NCBI GenBank assembly: GCA_012031215.1
Contig: JAAUUB010000002.1
Coordinates: 1-64,000 of the forward strand
DNA: 64,000 nt
Direction of reading: 5' to 3'
Source of the DNA: Microscillaceae bacterium
Lineage (GTDB): Bacteria; Bacteroidota; Bacteroidia; Cytophagales; Microscillaceae
In this document: in pieces, positions 47,759-59,800 of the stretch
Position numbering within the stretch: position 1 is the stretch's first letter
Layout: every line of letters begins with the position of its first letter
The notes under the pieces: model-generated
Databases searched by the model: none
Told to the model about the DNA's origin: nothing
Seen by the model: the letters and a program-made list of their open reading frames with translations, nothing else
Made by a program: the position numbers and the translations under genes

Positions 47759-49360
47759 TTACATCCGAAACACCCCATATCCTTGGGCCCCTTCAAAGGG
47801 ATGTTGATGCACCACTGCCAGGGCAAAGCCGAGGTAATGCCGGGTTTGGCGGGGGTCTATCAGGCCATCATCCCAAAGTTCAGCGGTAGAGTGCCAGGCC
47901 GTGGCCTTTGATTCGGCATCCTGGATGAGCATTTGCTTCATCATCGCCAGTTTGGCTTCATCTACTTCCTGCCCCAGGGAGCGTGCCGATTCGCGCTGCA
48001 CGATTTCCATCACGCCGGCCAGTTGCTCACTGCCCATCACCCCTATTTTGTGGTTGGGATAGGCAAATAAAAACCGGGGTTGATAAGAAAGTCCGTTCAT
48101 TCCATAGTTGCCCGCGCCAAAAGAGGAACCAATCATCAGGGTGAGGGCGGGCACCTGGCTATTGGAAACGGCATTGATGAGTTTTGCGCCATTTTTGATG
48201 ATGCCGCCTTCTTCGTATGCCTTGCCCACCATAAAGCCCGTGATGTTTTGCATAAAAATCAGGGGGGTGTTTTTTTGGTTGCATAGCTGGATAAAATGTG
48301 CGCCCTTGTTGGCATCTTCCGAAAAAATCACCCCATTATTGGCCAAAATCCCCACCGGGTAGCCGTGGAGATTAGCCCAGCCCGTTACCAGGGTACGGCC
48401 ATATTCGGGTTTGAATTCACTGAATTGGGAGCCATCCACTACCCGGGCAATCAGTTCGCGGCTCTCGAAAGGCACTTTTACATCCGCCGAGACAATGCCC
48501 AGCATTTCCTCGGCGTCATAGACTGGCGGCAGGACGGGCTCCCGGGGCACAAAAAAGGGTGGCTGTACCGGAAAAGTACCCATAATTTCGCGGGCCAGTC
48601 GCAAGCCTTCTTGCTCATCCTCAGCCAGGTAATCCGACACCCCCGAGACCCGGCTGTGCATCTCAGCCCCCCCCAGGCTTTCGTCGTCCGTTTCTTCATT
48701 GGTAGCCATCTTTACCAGGGGCGGCCCGGCCAGAAAAACCTTGGCTTTTTGTTTTTGAAAAATAGCGTAATCAGACATGCCCGGCACATAGGCCCCGCCC
48801 GCAGTGGCATTGCCAAAGACGACCGAGATGGTGGGAATGCCTAAGGCCGAGCGGCGGGTGATGTCGCGAAAATTGGCCCCGCCATAATTGAAGATGCGGG
48901 CCTGGTCGGGCAGATTGGCCCCGCCGCTTTCTACCAGGTTGATAGTGGGCAGCCGGTTTTGAAGCGTGATTTCATTGATGCGAAAATTTTTGAAAACAGT
49001 ATGATAATCTACGGAGCCGCCCTTGCGGGTGCCCACATTGGCATTTATCATACAGAGATGCCCGGCCACCAGCCCAATGCCAGATACATTGGTGCCGCCC
49101 GCGCCAAAACCCTCTTTGCGGCCCAGGCCTGAAAGCGGCATCAGTTCCAGAAAAGGGCTGTCCCGGTCCAGAAGCAGTTCAATGCGCTCACGCGCCAGCA
49201 GTTTGCCCCGTTTGCGGGCGCGTTCCATCTGTTCGGGTGTGCCCTGAAAACGGCTCTCTTCCAGATGGCTTTCCAGCTTTTGCACCAGGGCCCGCATTTG
49301 GGCATAATTGGCCTGATAGGCTTCACTGAGGGGATTGACTTGGGTTTTAAAAACACGCAT
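47759..49360 (-). CDS. Acyl-CoA carboxylase carboxyltransferase (beta) subunit
   Basis: 533 residues, the length of methylcrotonyl/propionyl-CoA carboxylase beta subunits. Diagnostic: RARKRGKLLARERIELLLD near residue 48, ESGGANLPDQARIF near residue 145, VFGNATAGGAYVPGMSDY near residue 179, and ILANNGVIFSEDANKGAHF near residue 335 with FGAGNYGMNG near residue 414. The sequence is closest in feel to methylcrotonyl-CoA carboxylase beta (leucine breakdown), but the substrate cannot be fixed. The biotin-carboxylase partner is not in the window. Divergent from pyc, with about 250 bases between start codons. Confidence 0.88.
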   Translation of the reverse strand: MRVFKTQVNPLSEAYQANYAQMRALVQKLESHLEESRFQGTPEQMERARKRGKLLARERIELLLDRDSPFLELMPLSGLGRKEGFGAGGTNVSGIGLVAGHLCMINANVGTRKGGSVDYHTVFKNFRINEITLQNRLPTINLVESGGANLPDQARIFNYGGANFRDITRRSALGIPTISVVFGNATAGGAYVPGMSDYAIFQKQKAKVFLAGPPLVKMATNEETDDESLGGAEMHSRVSGVSDYLAEDEQEGLRLAREIMGTFPVQPPFFVPREPVLPPVYDAEEMLGIVSADVKVPFESRELIARVVDGSQFSEFKPEYGRTLVTGWANLHGYPVGILANNGVIFSEDANKGAHFIQLCNQKNTPLIFMQNITGFMVGKAYEEGGIIKNGAKLINAVSNSQVPALTLMIGSSFGAGNYGMNGLSYQPRFLFAYPNHKIGVMGSEQLAGVMEIVQRESARSLGQEVDEAKLAMMKQMLIQDAESKATAWHSTAELWDDGLIDPRQTRHYLGFALAVVHQHPFEGAQGYGVFRM

Positions 49361-49560
49361 TTTTTTAACTTTCAGGATTTGAGCCGGGCCACTACTGATT
49401 AGTGAGCAAATCAGAGGGCCTTTGGCAAGAATTGTACTTCAATCCGAAGCAATTTAGTGCTTCCTCACAAAAATATAAAGCAGCTTGTGATAATTGTGGG
49501 TTGCTTTGGTTTTTAAAAGGGATGGCGGCCCATTTCAGGCCAAATTATGCAAAGACAAAC

Positions 49561-49590
49561 TTTGCCCCTGCTTTTTTTTTCCTAGTTTTA
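49561..49590 (+). promoter_or_regulatory. Possible promoter of the pyruvate carboxylase gene
   Basis: TTTG at 49561-49564, 18 bases, then TAGTTTTA at 49583-49590, one mismatch from TAnnTTTG, 24 bases before the chosen start codon. Confidence 0.4.
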
Positions 49591-49614
49591 GCAAAAATTT
49601 ATACTGCCATTTGT

Positions 49615-52600
49615 ATGAACCAAGCCACCCAACTCCGCACCATTAACCGCCTGATGGTTGCCAACCGAGGCGAAATTGCCATTCGAATCCTGAGAGCCGC
49701 CGCAGAGTTGAAAATCCGTACTGTTGCCGTTTTTACGTATGAAGACCGCTATTCGCTCCACCGCTACAAAGCCGACGAGGCCTATAAAATCGGCACCAAT
49801 GATGAGCCTTTGCGCCCTTATCTGGATATAGATGAGCTTATCAATACGGCCCTTCAGCACCAGGTAGATGCCATTCATCCTGGCTATGGCTTTTTGTCTG
49901 AAAATGTAAATTTTGCCCGGCGCTGTCGTGAGGCCGGGATTATCTTTGTAGGGCCAGACCCGGAGGTGATGGAGCGATTAGGCGACAAGGTGCGGGCCAA
50001 AGAAACGGCTCGTCTGGCCCAGGTGCCCATTATCGAGGATAGCCAGGAACCACTCAAAAGCACCAAAATTGCCCTCAAAGAAGCCCAAAGGATTGGCTAT
50101 CCGGTCATCTTGAAAGCGGCCGCGGGGGGAGGCGGGCGCGGCATGCGGGTGGTACGCAATGAAGATGAACTGAAAAAAACTTTGAAGAAGCCCGCAATGA
50201 AGCCGGAAAAGCATTTGGGGATGACACCATTTTCTCGAAAAATTTATCGAGGACCCCAAGCACATCGAGGTGCAAATTATGGCCGATAATTACGGCAACA
50301 TCCTCCATCTCTTTGAACGCGACTGTTCCGTGCAGCGTCGTTTTCAGAAAGTAGTGGAGATTGCTCCCAGTCCTACCCTGCCCAAAGAAACCAAGCAAAA
50401 AGTCTTTGATTATGCCCTGACCATTTGCAAAATGGTGAATTACAACAATGTGGGAACGGTTGAATTCCTGGTGGACCGCAACCACCATCCTTACTTCATA
50501 GAAGTGAACCCCCGCATCCAGGTAGAGCATACCGTTACCGAAGAAATCACGGGGGTGGACATTGTGCGCTCACAAATTCTGATTGCCAAAGGGCACAAAC
50601 TGGCCGACCCAGAAATTTATTTGCGCTGGCAGGGCGATGTAAAGGCCAATGGCTATGCCGTGCAGTGTCGCATCACCACCGAAGACCCGGAAAATAATTT
50701 TAAACCAGACTATGGCACCATCAATGCGTATCGCAATGCGGCTGGGTTTGGCATACGGCTCGATGCCGGAAGCGCCTACACCGGGGCAACGATTTCGCCT
50801 TTTTTTGATTCTTTGCTGGTCAAAGTTACGGCAAGGGGCCGCACCCTGGGCGGGGCCTGCGACCGCCTCTACCGGGCTTTGGAAGAATTCAGGATTCGTG
50901 GGGTAAAAACCAATATAGGTTTTTTGCTCAATGTCATTTCGCACCCGGCTTTTACTTCGGGCGAGGCCACCGTGCGCTTTATCGAGAAGCATCCTGAGCT
51001 TTTCAATATTCCCAAGCGCCTCAACCGGGCTTCTCGCACGCTGCGCTACCTGGCCAATGTCATCGTGAACGGCAACCCAGATGTACGAACATTTGACCCT
51101 CAGCGGGCTTTTCGCTATGCGGCGGTGCCTGCTTTTTCGCGCTTCGAGGGCTATCCCGAGGGCACTAAGGACAAACTCAATGCCCTGGGCCGCGACAAAT
51201 TCATCGACTGGCTCAAAAGCGAAAAAAGGATTCAATACACCGACACCAGTTTTCGGGATGCCCACCAATCTTTGCTGGCCACAAGGGTAAGGAGCATCGA
51301 TATGCTGCGGGTAGCCCGGAGCTACGCCCAGCGCCATCCCGAAATTTTTTCGCTGGAAGTATGGGGCGGGGCTACTTTTGATGTATGTATGCGCTTTTTG
51401 CGCGAAAACCCCTGGGGTCGTCTGCGGGCCTTGCGCCAGCGGGTGCCCAATGTCTTGCTGCAAATGCTCTTGCGTGGTTCTAATGCGGTGGGTTATACGG
51501 CCTATCCCGATAACCTCATCGAGACCTTTATCGAGAAAGCCTGGCAGAACGGGGTGGACATTTTCCGTATTTTCGACTCGCTCAACTGGCTCGACAATAT
51601 GAAGGGAAGCATACGGGCCGTGCGCGAACGCACCGAGGGCCTGGCTGAGGCCGCCATCAGCTATACCGGCGATATCCTGAACCCGGAAAACAAAAAATAT
51701 ACCCTTCAATACTACCTGGACCTGGCCAAACGCCTGGAAGATGAAGGGGCGCACTTGCTGGCTATCAAAGACATGGCTGGTTTGCTCAAGCCCTACGCCG
51801 CCGAATTGCTCATTCAGGAGCTTAAAAAGACGGTAAGCCTGCCCATTCATCTCCACACCCACGACACCTCTTCCATCCAATCGGCCACTTACCTCAAGGC
51901 CATCGAGGCGGGCGTTCACGTGATTGATGTGGCCCTCAGTTCGGTTTCGGGGCTTACCTCACAGCCCAATTTCAATGCGCTGGTGGCTATGATGCAGGGC
52001 CATCCCCGCGAAAATCCGGTTGATTTGGCTTCGCTCAATCAGTTTGCCCATTACTGGGAAATCATTCGGGAATATTATTATCCTTTCGAATCGGGGCTGC
52101 TGGCCGGAACCGCGGAGGTGTATGAACACGAAATACCGGGCGGGCAATATTCCAATTTACGCCCGCAGGCCAATGCCCTGGGGCTAGGGGATAAGTTTGA
52201 AGAAATCAAAAAAATTATGCAATTGCCAACCGGATGTTTGGCGACATTGTCAAGGTTACCCCTAGCTCAAAAGTAGTGGGCGATTTTGCCTTGTTTATGA
52301 CCACCAACCACCTGAGCGAGCAAGACATCATGGAGCGTGGCGCGAGCCTGTCTTTTCCGGAATCGGTGATTGGGTTTTTTAGAGGTGAACTGGGCCAACC
52401 TTACGGCGGTTTTCCCGAGGCCTTGCAAAAAATCATCCTCAAGGACCAACCCGCCCTGAGTGGAAGGCCCAATGAGCAATTGCCTCCTATTGATTTTGAA
52501 AAAGCCTGGCAGGCTTTTCAGGCTAAGTTTGGCAAAGAATATGAATTTGAAGACTTGCTTTCTTTTCTGCTCTATCCCAAAGTCTTCGAGGAATATCATC

Positions 52601-53073
52601 AGTTTATTCAGGATTTTGGCGATGTTTCTTTCATCCCGACCACGGCTTTCTTCTATGGCCTGAGAACTGGAGAGGAAATTCTTATTCGCTTGGATGAAGG
52701 CAAAATATTGATTATTAAGCTTTTGTTTATCTCTGAACCCAATGAAAACGGACAGCGCACGGTTACCTTTGAATTGAATGGGCAGGTGCGCCAGCTAAGG
52801 GTAAATGACCACAAGGCACAGGTCAAGAAAGTGCTCAATCAAAAAGCCCAGGCCCAAAATCCGGCTCACGTGGGCACTCCCTTGCCCGGTCGCTTGGCCG
52901 AGATAAGTGTCAAAACTGGCGAGTTGGTCAAAGAAAACAGTCCGCTCTTTGTGATAGAAGCGATGAAAATGGAATCTATCATCCGGGCTACCCGGGCAGG
53001 CAAAGTTGTGCGAATTGTGCTGGAAAAAGGCAGCCTCGTAGAGCAGGATGACTTGGTGATGGAGTTGGAATAA
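49615..53073 (+). CDS. pyc: Pyruvate carboxylase, single-chain (frameshifted)
   Basis: About 1150 residues, a full single-chain enzyme. Start at ATG 49615 (INRLMVANRGEIAIRILRAA). Biotin carboxylase domain: ATP-grasp AAAGGGGRGMRVV and EVNPRIQVEHTVTEEITG. Carboxyltransferase domain: TDTSFRDAHQSLLATRVR, LLAIKDMAGLLKPYAA and HTHDTSSIQSATYL. Biotinyl domain at the end: EAMKMES. Three breaks are repaired by one added base each: A run 50173-50179 (LKKNFEEARNEAGKAF), near 50233 (FLEKFIEDPKHIEVQ), and A run 52208-52214 (IKKNYAIANRMFGDIVK). It makes oxaloacetate from pyruvate for the TCA cycle and gluconeogenesis. Confidence 0.93.
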
Positions 53074-53149
53074 GGGCTAGCTCTCGGCATATTTTGCCTC
53101 TGATTATGCGAAGGGCGGCTTTTGTTTTGTAAATTGCCCTTTATTGCTG

Positions 53150-53180
53150 TTGAAAATAAAGAAAAAAGCCCTTTACTTTG
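53150..53180 (+). promoter_or_regulatory. Probable promoter of ruvA
   Basis: TTG at 53150-53152, 20 bases, then TTACTTTG at 53173-53180 (one mismatch from TAnnTTTG). The ruvA start lies only 12 bases further on, so the leader would be very short. Confidence 0.5.
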
Positions 53181-53192
53181 AAGAAAAATTAG

Positions 53193-53795
53193 ATGCTTGC
53201 TTATATTGAAGGCAAATTGGTACACAAAGAGGCTACTTATGTGGTGATAGAGGTGCAGGGGCTAGGGTATCAGTTACGAGTTTCCTTACAAACTTCATCG
53301 GCTTTGGTATTGGGCAGTATTTGTCGTTTACAGACTTACCTGCAAGTACGTGAGGATGCGCTCACGCTGTTTGGATTTTACGAAGCCGAAGAAAAAAAAG
53401 TGTTTTTAGACTTGCTGAGCGTTTCGGGCATAGGCACAAATACAGCCCTGATTATGCTTTCCTCTATGAGCACCACCGAAATTATAGAAGCCATTGCCCG
53501 CGAAGACGTAATCACGATTCAACGTATCAAAGGAATAGGTCGCAAAACCGCCGAAAGAGTGATTGTGGAGTTGAAAGATAAAATACGCAAAGCCGCCCCC
53601 GAGCTTGCCGATTTGGCCCCGGGCGAGCCAACAGCACGCTCGACCTTTGCCCAAACCAAAGCCGATGCCCTTGATGCCCTGCTGACCCTGGGCTTGCCCC
53701 GGGCGACCGCCGAAAAGAATCTTCAAACCATCATTCAAAATCAGGGCCCTTCTCTTACTTTGGAAGAGTTAATCAAAATGGCCTTAAAAGTGTAA
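53193..53795 (+). CDS. ruvA: Holliday junction branch migration protein RuvA
   Basis: 200 residues, standard. Domain I begins MLAYIEGKLVHKEATYVVIE; domain II has the helix-hairpin-helix VSGIGTNTALIMLSS and IKGIGRKTAERVIVELKDKI; domain III is the C-terminal helical RuvB-binding part (DALDALLTLGLPRATAEKNL). It binds four-way junctions and loads RuvB. In many Bacteroidota ruvA lies directly before sprA, as here. Confidence 0.96.
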   Translation: MLAYIEGKLVHKEATYVVIEVQGLGYQLRVSLQTSSALVLGSICRLQTYLQVREDALTLFGFYEAEEKKVFLDLLSVSGIGTNTALIMLSSMSTTEIIEAIAREDVITIQRIKGIGRKTAERVIVELKDKIRKAAPELADLAPGEPTARSTFAQTKADALDALLTLGLPRATAEKNLQTIIQNQGPSLTLEELIKMALKV

Positions 53796-53867
53796 AACCC
53801 AAACCTGTGTGCCTATCGACCCAAAGATTACCTCGGCTTAATTAGGAAATTAAAATTTCGGAAAATT

Positions 53868-56800
53868 TTGTTACATTTCAAAAACACCCTTTTGCTGAGT
53901 GCCTCGGTGCTGGGCATCTGGATTGCAAGCTATTACCACCCCTACGACTTGGCACGCTGGCCGGCTTTGCATTTTGTTGTGCCTGATGATTCTACTTTGG
54001 CCCATTTGCCAGTTCAAGACCTGGTTCGCTGGACCGACCGAATCATGGCGCGATTAGATACGCCTTATGTCCCCACTCGCTACCCCTATTATCGACCCCG
54101 CGACCGCTACACTGATTATTTCACCTTGGGCAATCCCAATCCCCCGCTTTTTTTCTATGACCCCTCGCTTTTTCGTTCCGAAATCAGCCTCCTCAGCGAT
54201 AGCAGTGGCAATTATTACCAGGTGCAGGAGTTTTTGAATGGGGAGCCTTATCGTGCCCCCAGTTTGTTTGACCAGGACGATTTTGCCGAACTTTGGCTTC
54301 GTGAACAAAAGCTCAGAAACTGGCGCGAACTGGCCGGGATAGGCAATACGGAAAATGCCACTTCCTCAGGGCTTTTTTCCATTCCAAAAATTCCGGTAGA
54401 AAATAAATTCTTTGACCGGGTGTTTGGGGGCGATTTTGTGGAGTTTAAACCTACGGGCTTTGTCAATCTTGATTTTGCGGTGCAAAGACAAAAAACGGCC
54501 AATCCTACCCTGCCCATACGCCAGCAGCGCAATACCAATTTTTTGTTTGACCCTCACGCGAATGTAAACCTCATTGGCCGGGTTGGGGAAAAACTCCAAA
54601 TCGGGGGGAGCTTCGATACCAAGGCCAGCTTTGAGTTTGAAAACAATTTTAAGCTCGAGTACAAGGGCTTTGAAGAAGATATATTGCAAAAAATTGAATT
54701 TGGCAATGTCAATTTCCCTTTGCCCACGTCCCTTATCCAGGGGGCACAAAATTTGTTCGGGATTGCCACCGAGCTTCGTTTTGGCAATTTGCGGGTCAAG
54801 TCGGTTTTCTCGAACCAACGCGCCCAAGCCCAGCAGGTCAACCTACAGGGAGGAGCACAAAGGCGCACTTTTGAGATTGCCGGAGGAGACTATGAAGACA
54901 ACCGCCACTTTTTTCTGGGGCAGTTCTTTCGCGACAACTACGAGCGGTGGATGCGCACCCTGCCTCAGCCCTCCTCGGGCTTGCAAATTACCCGGGTAGA
55001 GGTCTATGTAACCAACCGTATCACCAACACTACCGACCTGCGCAATGTGCTGGCCTACCTGGATTTGGGCGAAAGGCAAGCTTTTAACCCCGCCCTGACC
55101 ATAGACCCTAGCGACAATGCCCCCCGCAATGATGCCAATAACCTCTTTGCGGCCGTGGCCAATATCAGCAATGCCGACAATGCCTCCGCCGAGCTTGAGG
55201 CCCTGGGGCTTAACCTGGCCAATGGACGCGACTTTACGGTATTGCGGGCCGCCCGAAAACTCAATGAGCGCGACTTTACCATCAACCCGGCTTTGGGCTA
55301 TATCTCGCTACTCACCCCCCTGCGTAACGACGAAGTGCTGGCCGTCGCCTATGAATATACCCTCAATGGCCGGCCCTACCGCGTTGGGGAGCTCACGGAT
55401 GACTATGCCAACCGAAGCCCCAACGAAATCATCCGGCTCAAAATGTTGCGCCCCAATGAAGTGCGCCTTGACCTGCCCACCTGGGATTTGATGATGAAAA
55501 ACGTCTATTCTTTGGGGGCCAATCAAATTAGTCAGCAAAATTTTCTGCTCCGGGTGGTCTATAAAGACGACCTTACGGGCATTGACAACCCTACGCTTCA
55601 GGAAGGGATTAACACCCGCGACGTGCCTCTTTTGCAATTGCTTCGCCTCGATAACCTCAATCCCCAAAATGACCCCCAACGCGACGGAAATTTTGATTAC
55701 ATTGAGGGCTTTACCATTGATTCACGCAATGGGCGCATTTATTTTCCCGTGCTGGAGCCTTTTGGCTCGCACCTACAGCTTCAGTTTGACCCGGTGCTCG
55801 AGACCAGCCTCATCAATAAATATGTCTTTAGCCAATTGTATGAATCCACCAAAGCCGATGCCCTTCAGGCGGCGGATAAAAACAAGTTTTTTTTGGTGGG
55901 GAGTTACGAAGCCTCGGCTTCTTCGGATGTGGTGTTGCCGGGCATCAATATTGCCCCAGGCTCGGTCATCGTTACGGCAGGCAATATTCCCTTGATAGAA
56001 GGCGACCAATACACCGTTGATTATGCCACGGGGCGGGTAACGATTACGGACCAATCCATTCTCAATTCGGGTAAAGACATCAAGATTGATTTTCAACAAG
56101 CGGATATTTTTAACTTCATTACACGCCGCTTTTGGGCAATCGTTTTGAGTATGAAATCAGTCCCGATTTTGTGTAGGGCTACGATGGTGAGCTTGCGCGA
56201 GCGCCCCGTGATTACGCGGGTAAACGTAGGCGACGAACCCCTGAGCAATACGATGCTGGGAGCAGATGTGAGCTTTCAGTCGCGCTCCCGCTTGCTGACC
56301 CGCCTGACCGACTTCTTGCCCTTCATCCAGACCAAAGCCGAATCTAACCTAAATTTTTATGCCGAATATGCGCAGTTGTTTCCGGGTGCTTCTCCTCTGA
56401 GTGGGCAGATATCGATGATTGATGATTTTGAGGGAACCCGCACGGCTTTCAACTTTAACCGGGCTCCGCAAGCCAACTGGCACCTGGGAGCCACCCCCCC
56501 TGCTTTTCCCCGAGGCCAACTCCCGCGAGTTGGATTTTGCCTATCGCCGCGCCAAACTGGCCTGGTACAATGTGGACAATATTTTCTATCGGGATGGCGG
56601 CCCCGACCAACCGCAAAACGTAGATGTGGAAAACCACTATGTGCGCTCGGTATCGCCTCAGGAGGTTTTTCCCAACCGCGAACGCCTGCAAATCCAGACC
56701 AATGAATTGATTTTTGACCTGGCCTACTACCCGGATGAACGGGGCCCTTACAACTATAATCCCAATCTGAACTCGCAGGGCTTTTTGAATAATCCACGCC

Positions 56801-59800
56801 AAAATTTTGGGGCCATTACCCGTGCCATCACCTCAGATATTGACTTTGACAATGCCAATGTCGAGTACATTGAGTTTTGGCTGCTTGACCCTTTCATCCC
56901 CGGCGAAAATGGCCGAATTCTGGATGGTCGTTTTGACCAAAACAACACCACTGGGGGCGACCTTTACCTCAATCTGGGTAATGTGTCGGAGGATGTGCTG
57001 CCCGATGGCCGACATGGGTTTGAAAACGGTTTGCCCATTGACGGAGCCAACGCCAGCAATACCACCGAAAACACCTGGGGGCGGGTTACCAATCAGCAAT
57101 ACATCACCAATGCCTTTGACAACAGCCAGGGAGCCCGCGAAAACCAGGACATTGGCCTGGATGGCCTCCGAGGCACCCAGGAACAGGAATTTGCCAGTTT
57201 TCAGGATTTTGTGAATTTCGTCAATACCAATATCACAGACCCCACCCGCCGAGCGCAAATCCTGAATGACATTTCTGCCGATGACTTTCGCTATTACCTC
57301 GGCGATGACCTGGATGCGGCTGGTGTGCCGATTCTGGCGCGCTACAAGGATTTTAATGGCCAGGAAAATAATTCTCCCATTGGCACGACTACCGGCGGCT
57401 TTACCCCTTCGGCCACCAATACTCCGGATAATGAAGACCTCAACATAGACAATACCGTGAGCAACGTGGAGGCTTATTACCAATACCGCATCTCTATCCG
57501 CCCAAATGATTTGCAGGTTGGTCGCAATTACGTCATCGACGAAGTCCGCACCGCCAATAATGTGACGGGCGAAGAAGTTTCCTGGTATCAGTTTCGGATT
57601 CCGGTGCGGGAGTTCGAGGAAAAATTGGCAATATAGAAGGCTTTAAATCCATTCGGTTTTTGCGAATGTTTCTGACGAATTTTCAGCAACCGGTAGTGCT
57701 GCGTTTTGCCCAATACCAGATGGTGGCCAATCAATGGCGCCGCTTTCTGGGCGACCTCAGCGACCGCACCTTTGGCCTTCCCCCGGAGCCTTATGATGCC
57801 GATTTTAATGTCGCTACGGTCAATATCGAGGAGAACGGGGCCTTTGTAGAAGGGGTTACGCCCTATGTTTTGCCCCCAGGGGTGATTCGCGACGTGGATA
57901 TTACCAATATCAACAACCGCCAAATCAATGAGCAGTCCTTACAACTCTCTGTCACGGACCTGCGCAACCGGGATGCCCGCGCGGTTTTTCGGAATTATAA
58001 CCTGGATTTGCTCAGTTACAAACGCCTGCGGATGTATGTCCACGCCCAAAGTGAAGATGCCGAAAATGGCGAAGTAACGGCCTTTGTGCGCCTGGGCACG
58101 GATTTCTCGGACAACTATTACGAGATAGAAGTGCCTTTGCAGATGACTCCGGCCGGAACTACCCTACCGGAGCAAATATGGCCTGCCGAAAATGAAATTG
58201 ACATTTCTTTTGAAGACCTGACCGAAACCAAAGTGGCGCGCAACCTATCGGGGCAAAATGTGCTGGTGCCTTTTCGCCGCTTTGTGGGGCGCTATCGGGT
58301 AACCGTAGTAGGCAATCCCGACCTGAGTGCCGTCCAGGTTGCTATGATTGGCATTCGCAATCCTGATTTGGAGGATTTTGGCGGCGTAGATGACCGTCTG
58401 CCCAAATCGGTTCGGCTTTGGGTCAATGAATTTCGGATTACAGAATTTGACCAAACAGCGGGCTGGGCGGCCCTGGCCCGTGCCAATTTCAACCTGGCCG
58501 ATTTTGCCCAGGTGACGGCCTCGATTCGCTATGCCACCTTTGGCTTTGGGGCCATCAACCAGCGGATTTCGGAACGGCTCCGCGAAACCAACCTCGCATT
58601 TGACATCGCCCTCAATGTGGCCCTCGATAAGTTTTTGCCCGAAAAATGGGGAGTTCGCCTGCCACTTTTTTTGGGCTATGAGCGCAACCGGGTATCCCCC
58701 CGCTTTAACCCCCTGGACCCCGATGTGCCCTTGAACCGCTCGCTCGAAAGCTTTGAATCGGCGGATGCCCGCAATGAATATCGCCGCCTGGTGGAGACCA
58801 ATTTCACCCGGCGCAGCATCAACCTGACCAATGTGGGCAAAACCCGCAAAAATCCTGAGGCCAAGGTCAATATCTGGGATATTGAAAACTTTACCTTCAC
58901 CTGGGCTTATACCGAAGAACTACGCAGCGACATCTTTACGGCAGAATTTCTCAATACCCGCCAACGCTTTGGCTTGGCTTATGCTTTTCAAAAAGAGCGG
59001 AAGTTTTGGGAGCCTTTTGCCAAGGCCAAGATTTTTCAGGGTTCCTTTTTTACCTCATTCGGGATTTGAATTTCAACCCCCTGCCCGATGCCTTTACCCT
59101 GAGAGCCGATTTAGACCGCTCTTTTACCAAAACACTTTATCGCGGGGCTGACCTGAGCACGCGGGGCGTGGAGGCACTTTTTCCAAAAGCAGTTTTTGTT
59201 TACCCGGGCGTACACCTTGCAATGGAACCTGACCAAAAGCCTGGCTTTTAACTATTCGGCCAATGTGCTGGCCGTCATTGATGAACCCTTAGGAGAACTG
59301 GATACCCAGGAAAAACGCGACTCGGTCTGGACTAATTTGCGCGACCTGGGCCGAATGAAAAACCTTAACCAAACCCTGGGCCTTACTTATCGTTTGCCCC
59401 TCGACAAAATCGGCCTGCTCAATTGGGTTACTGCGGATGCCAGTTATAACACTACCTTTAGCTGGCAGGCTGGGGCCATTGCCCCCGAACCGGGAACCTT
59501 GGGCCAGGCCGACACCCTGGGCAATATCATGCAAAACGCCCGCGACCGTAGCCTCCAGGTAGGCTTTGACCTGACCAAGCTCTACAAGAAATCGAAGTTT
59601 CTCAGTAAGGTGGAGGCCAAAAAACCAACGGGCAAAGCCCCGCCGCCCAAGCCCAGTGCCGCCGATACTACCCGTAAGAAACTGGGCGACTCACGCCTTT
59701 TGCAGGCCCTCGTGCGTCCTTTGTTGATGATTCGGAATGTCAATTTTACTTATACAAAAGGGGAGCAGACGGTCTTTCCCGGATTTTTGCCGGTGCCAAA

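Noticed and set aside
49402-49614. In-frame extension of the pyruvate carboxylase start
   Set aside because: The added 71 residues have no family similarity; the ATG at 49615 directly precedes the conserved N-terminus and lies after a possible promoter.
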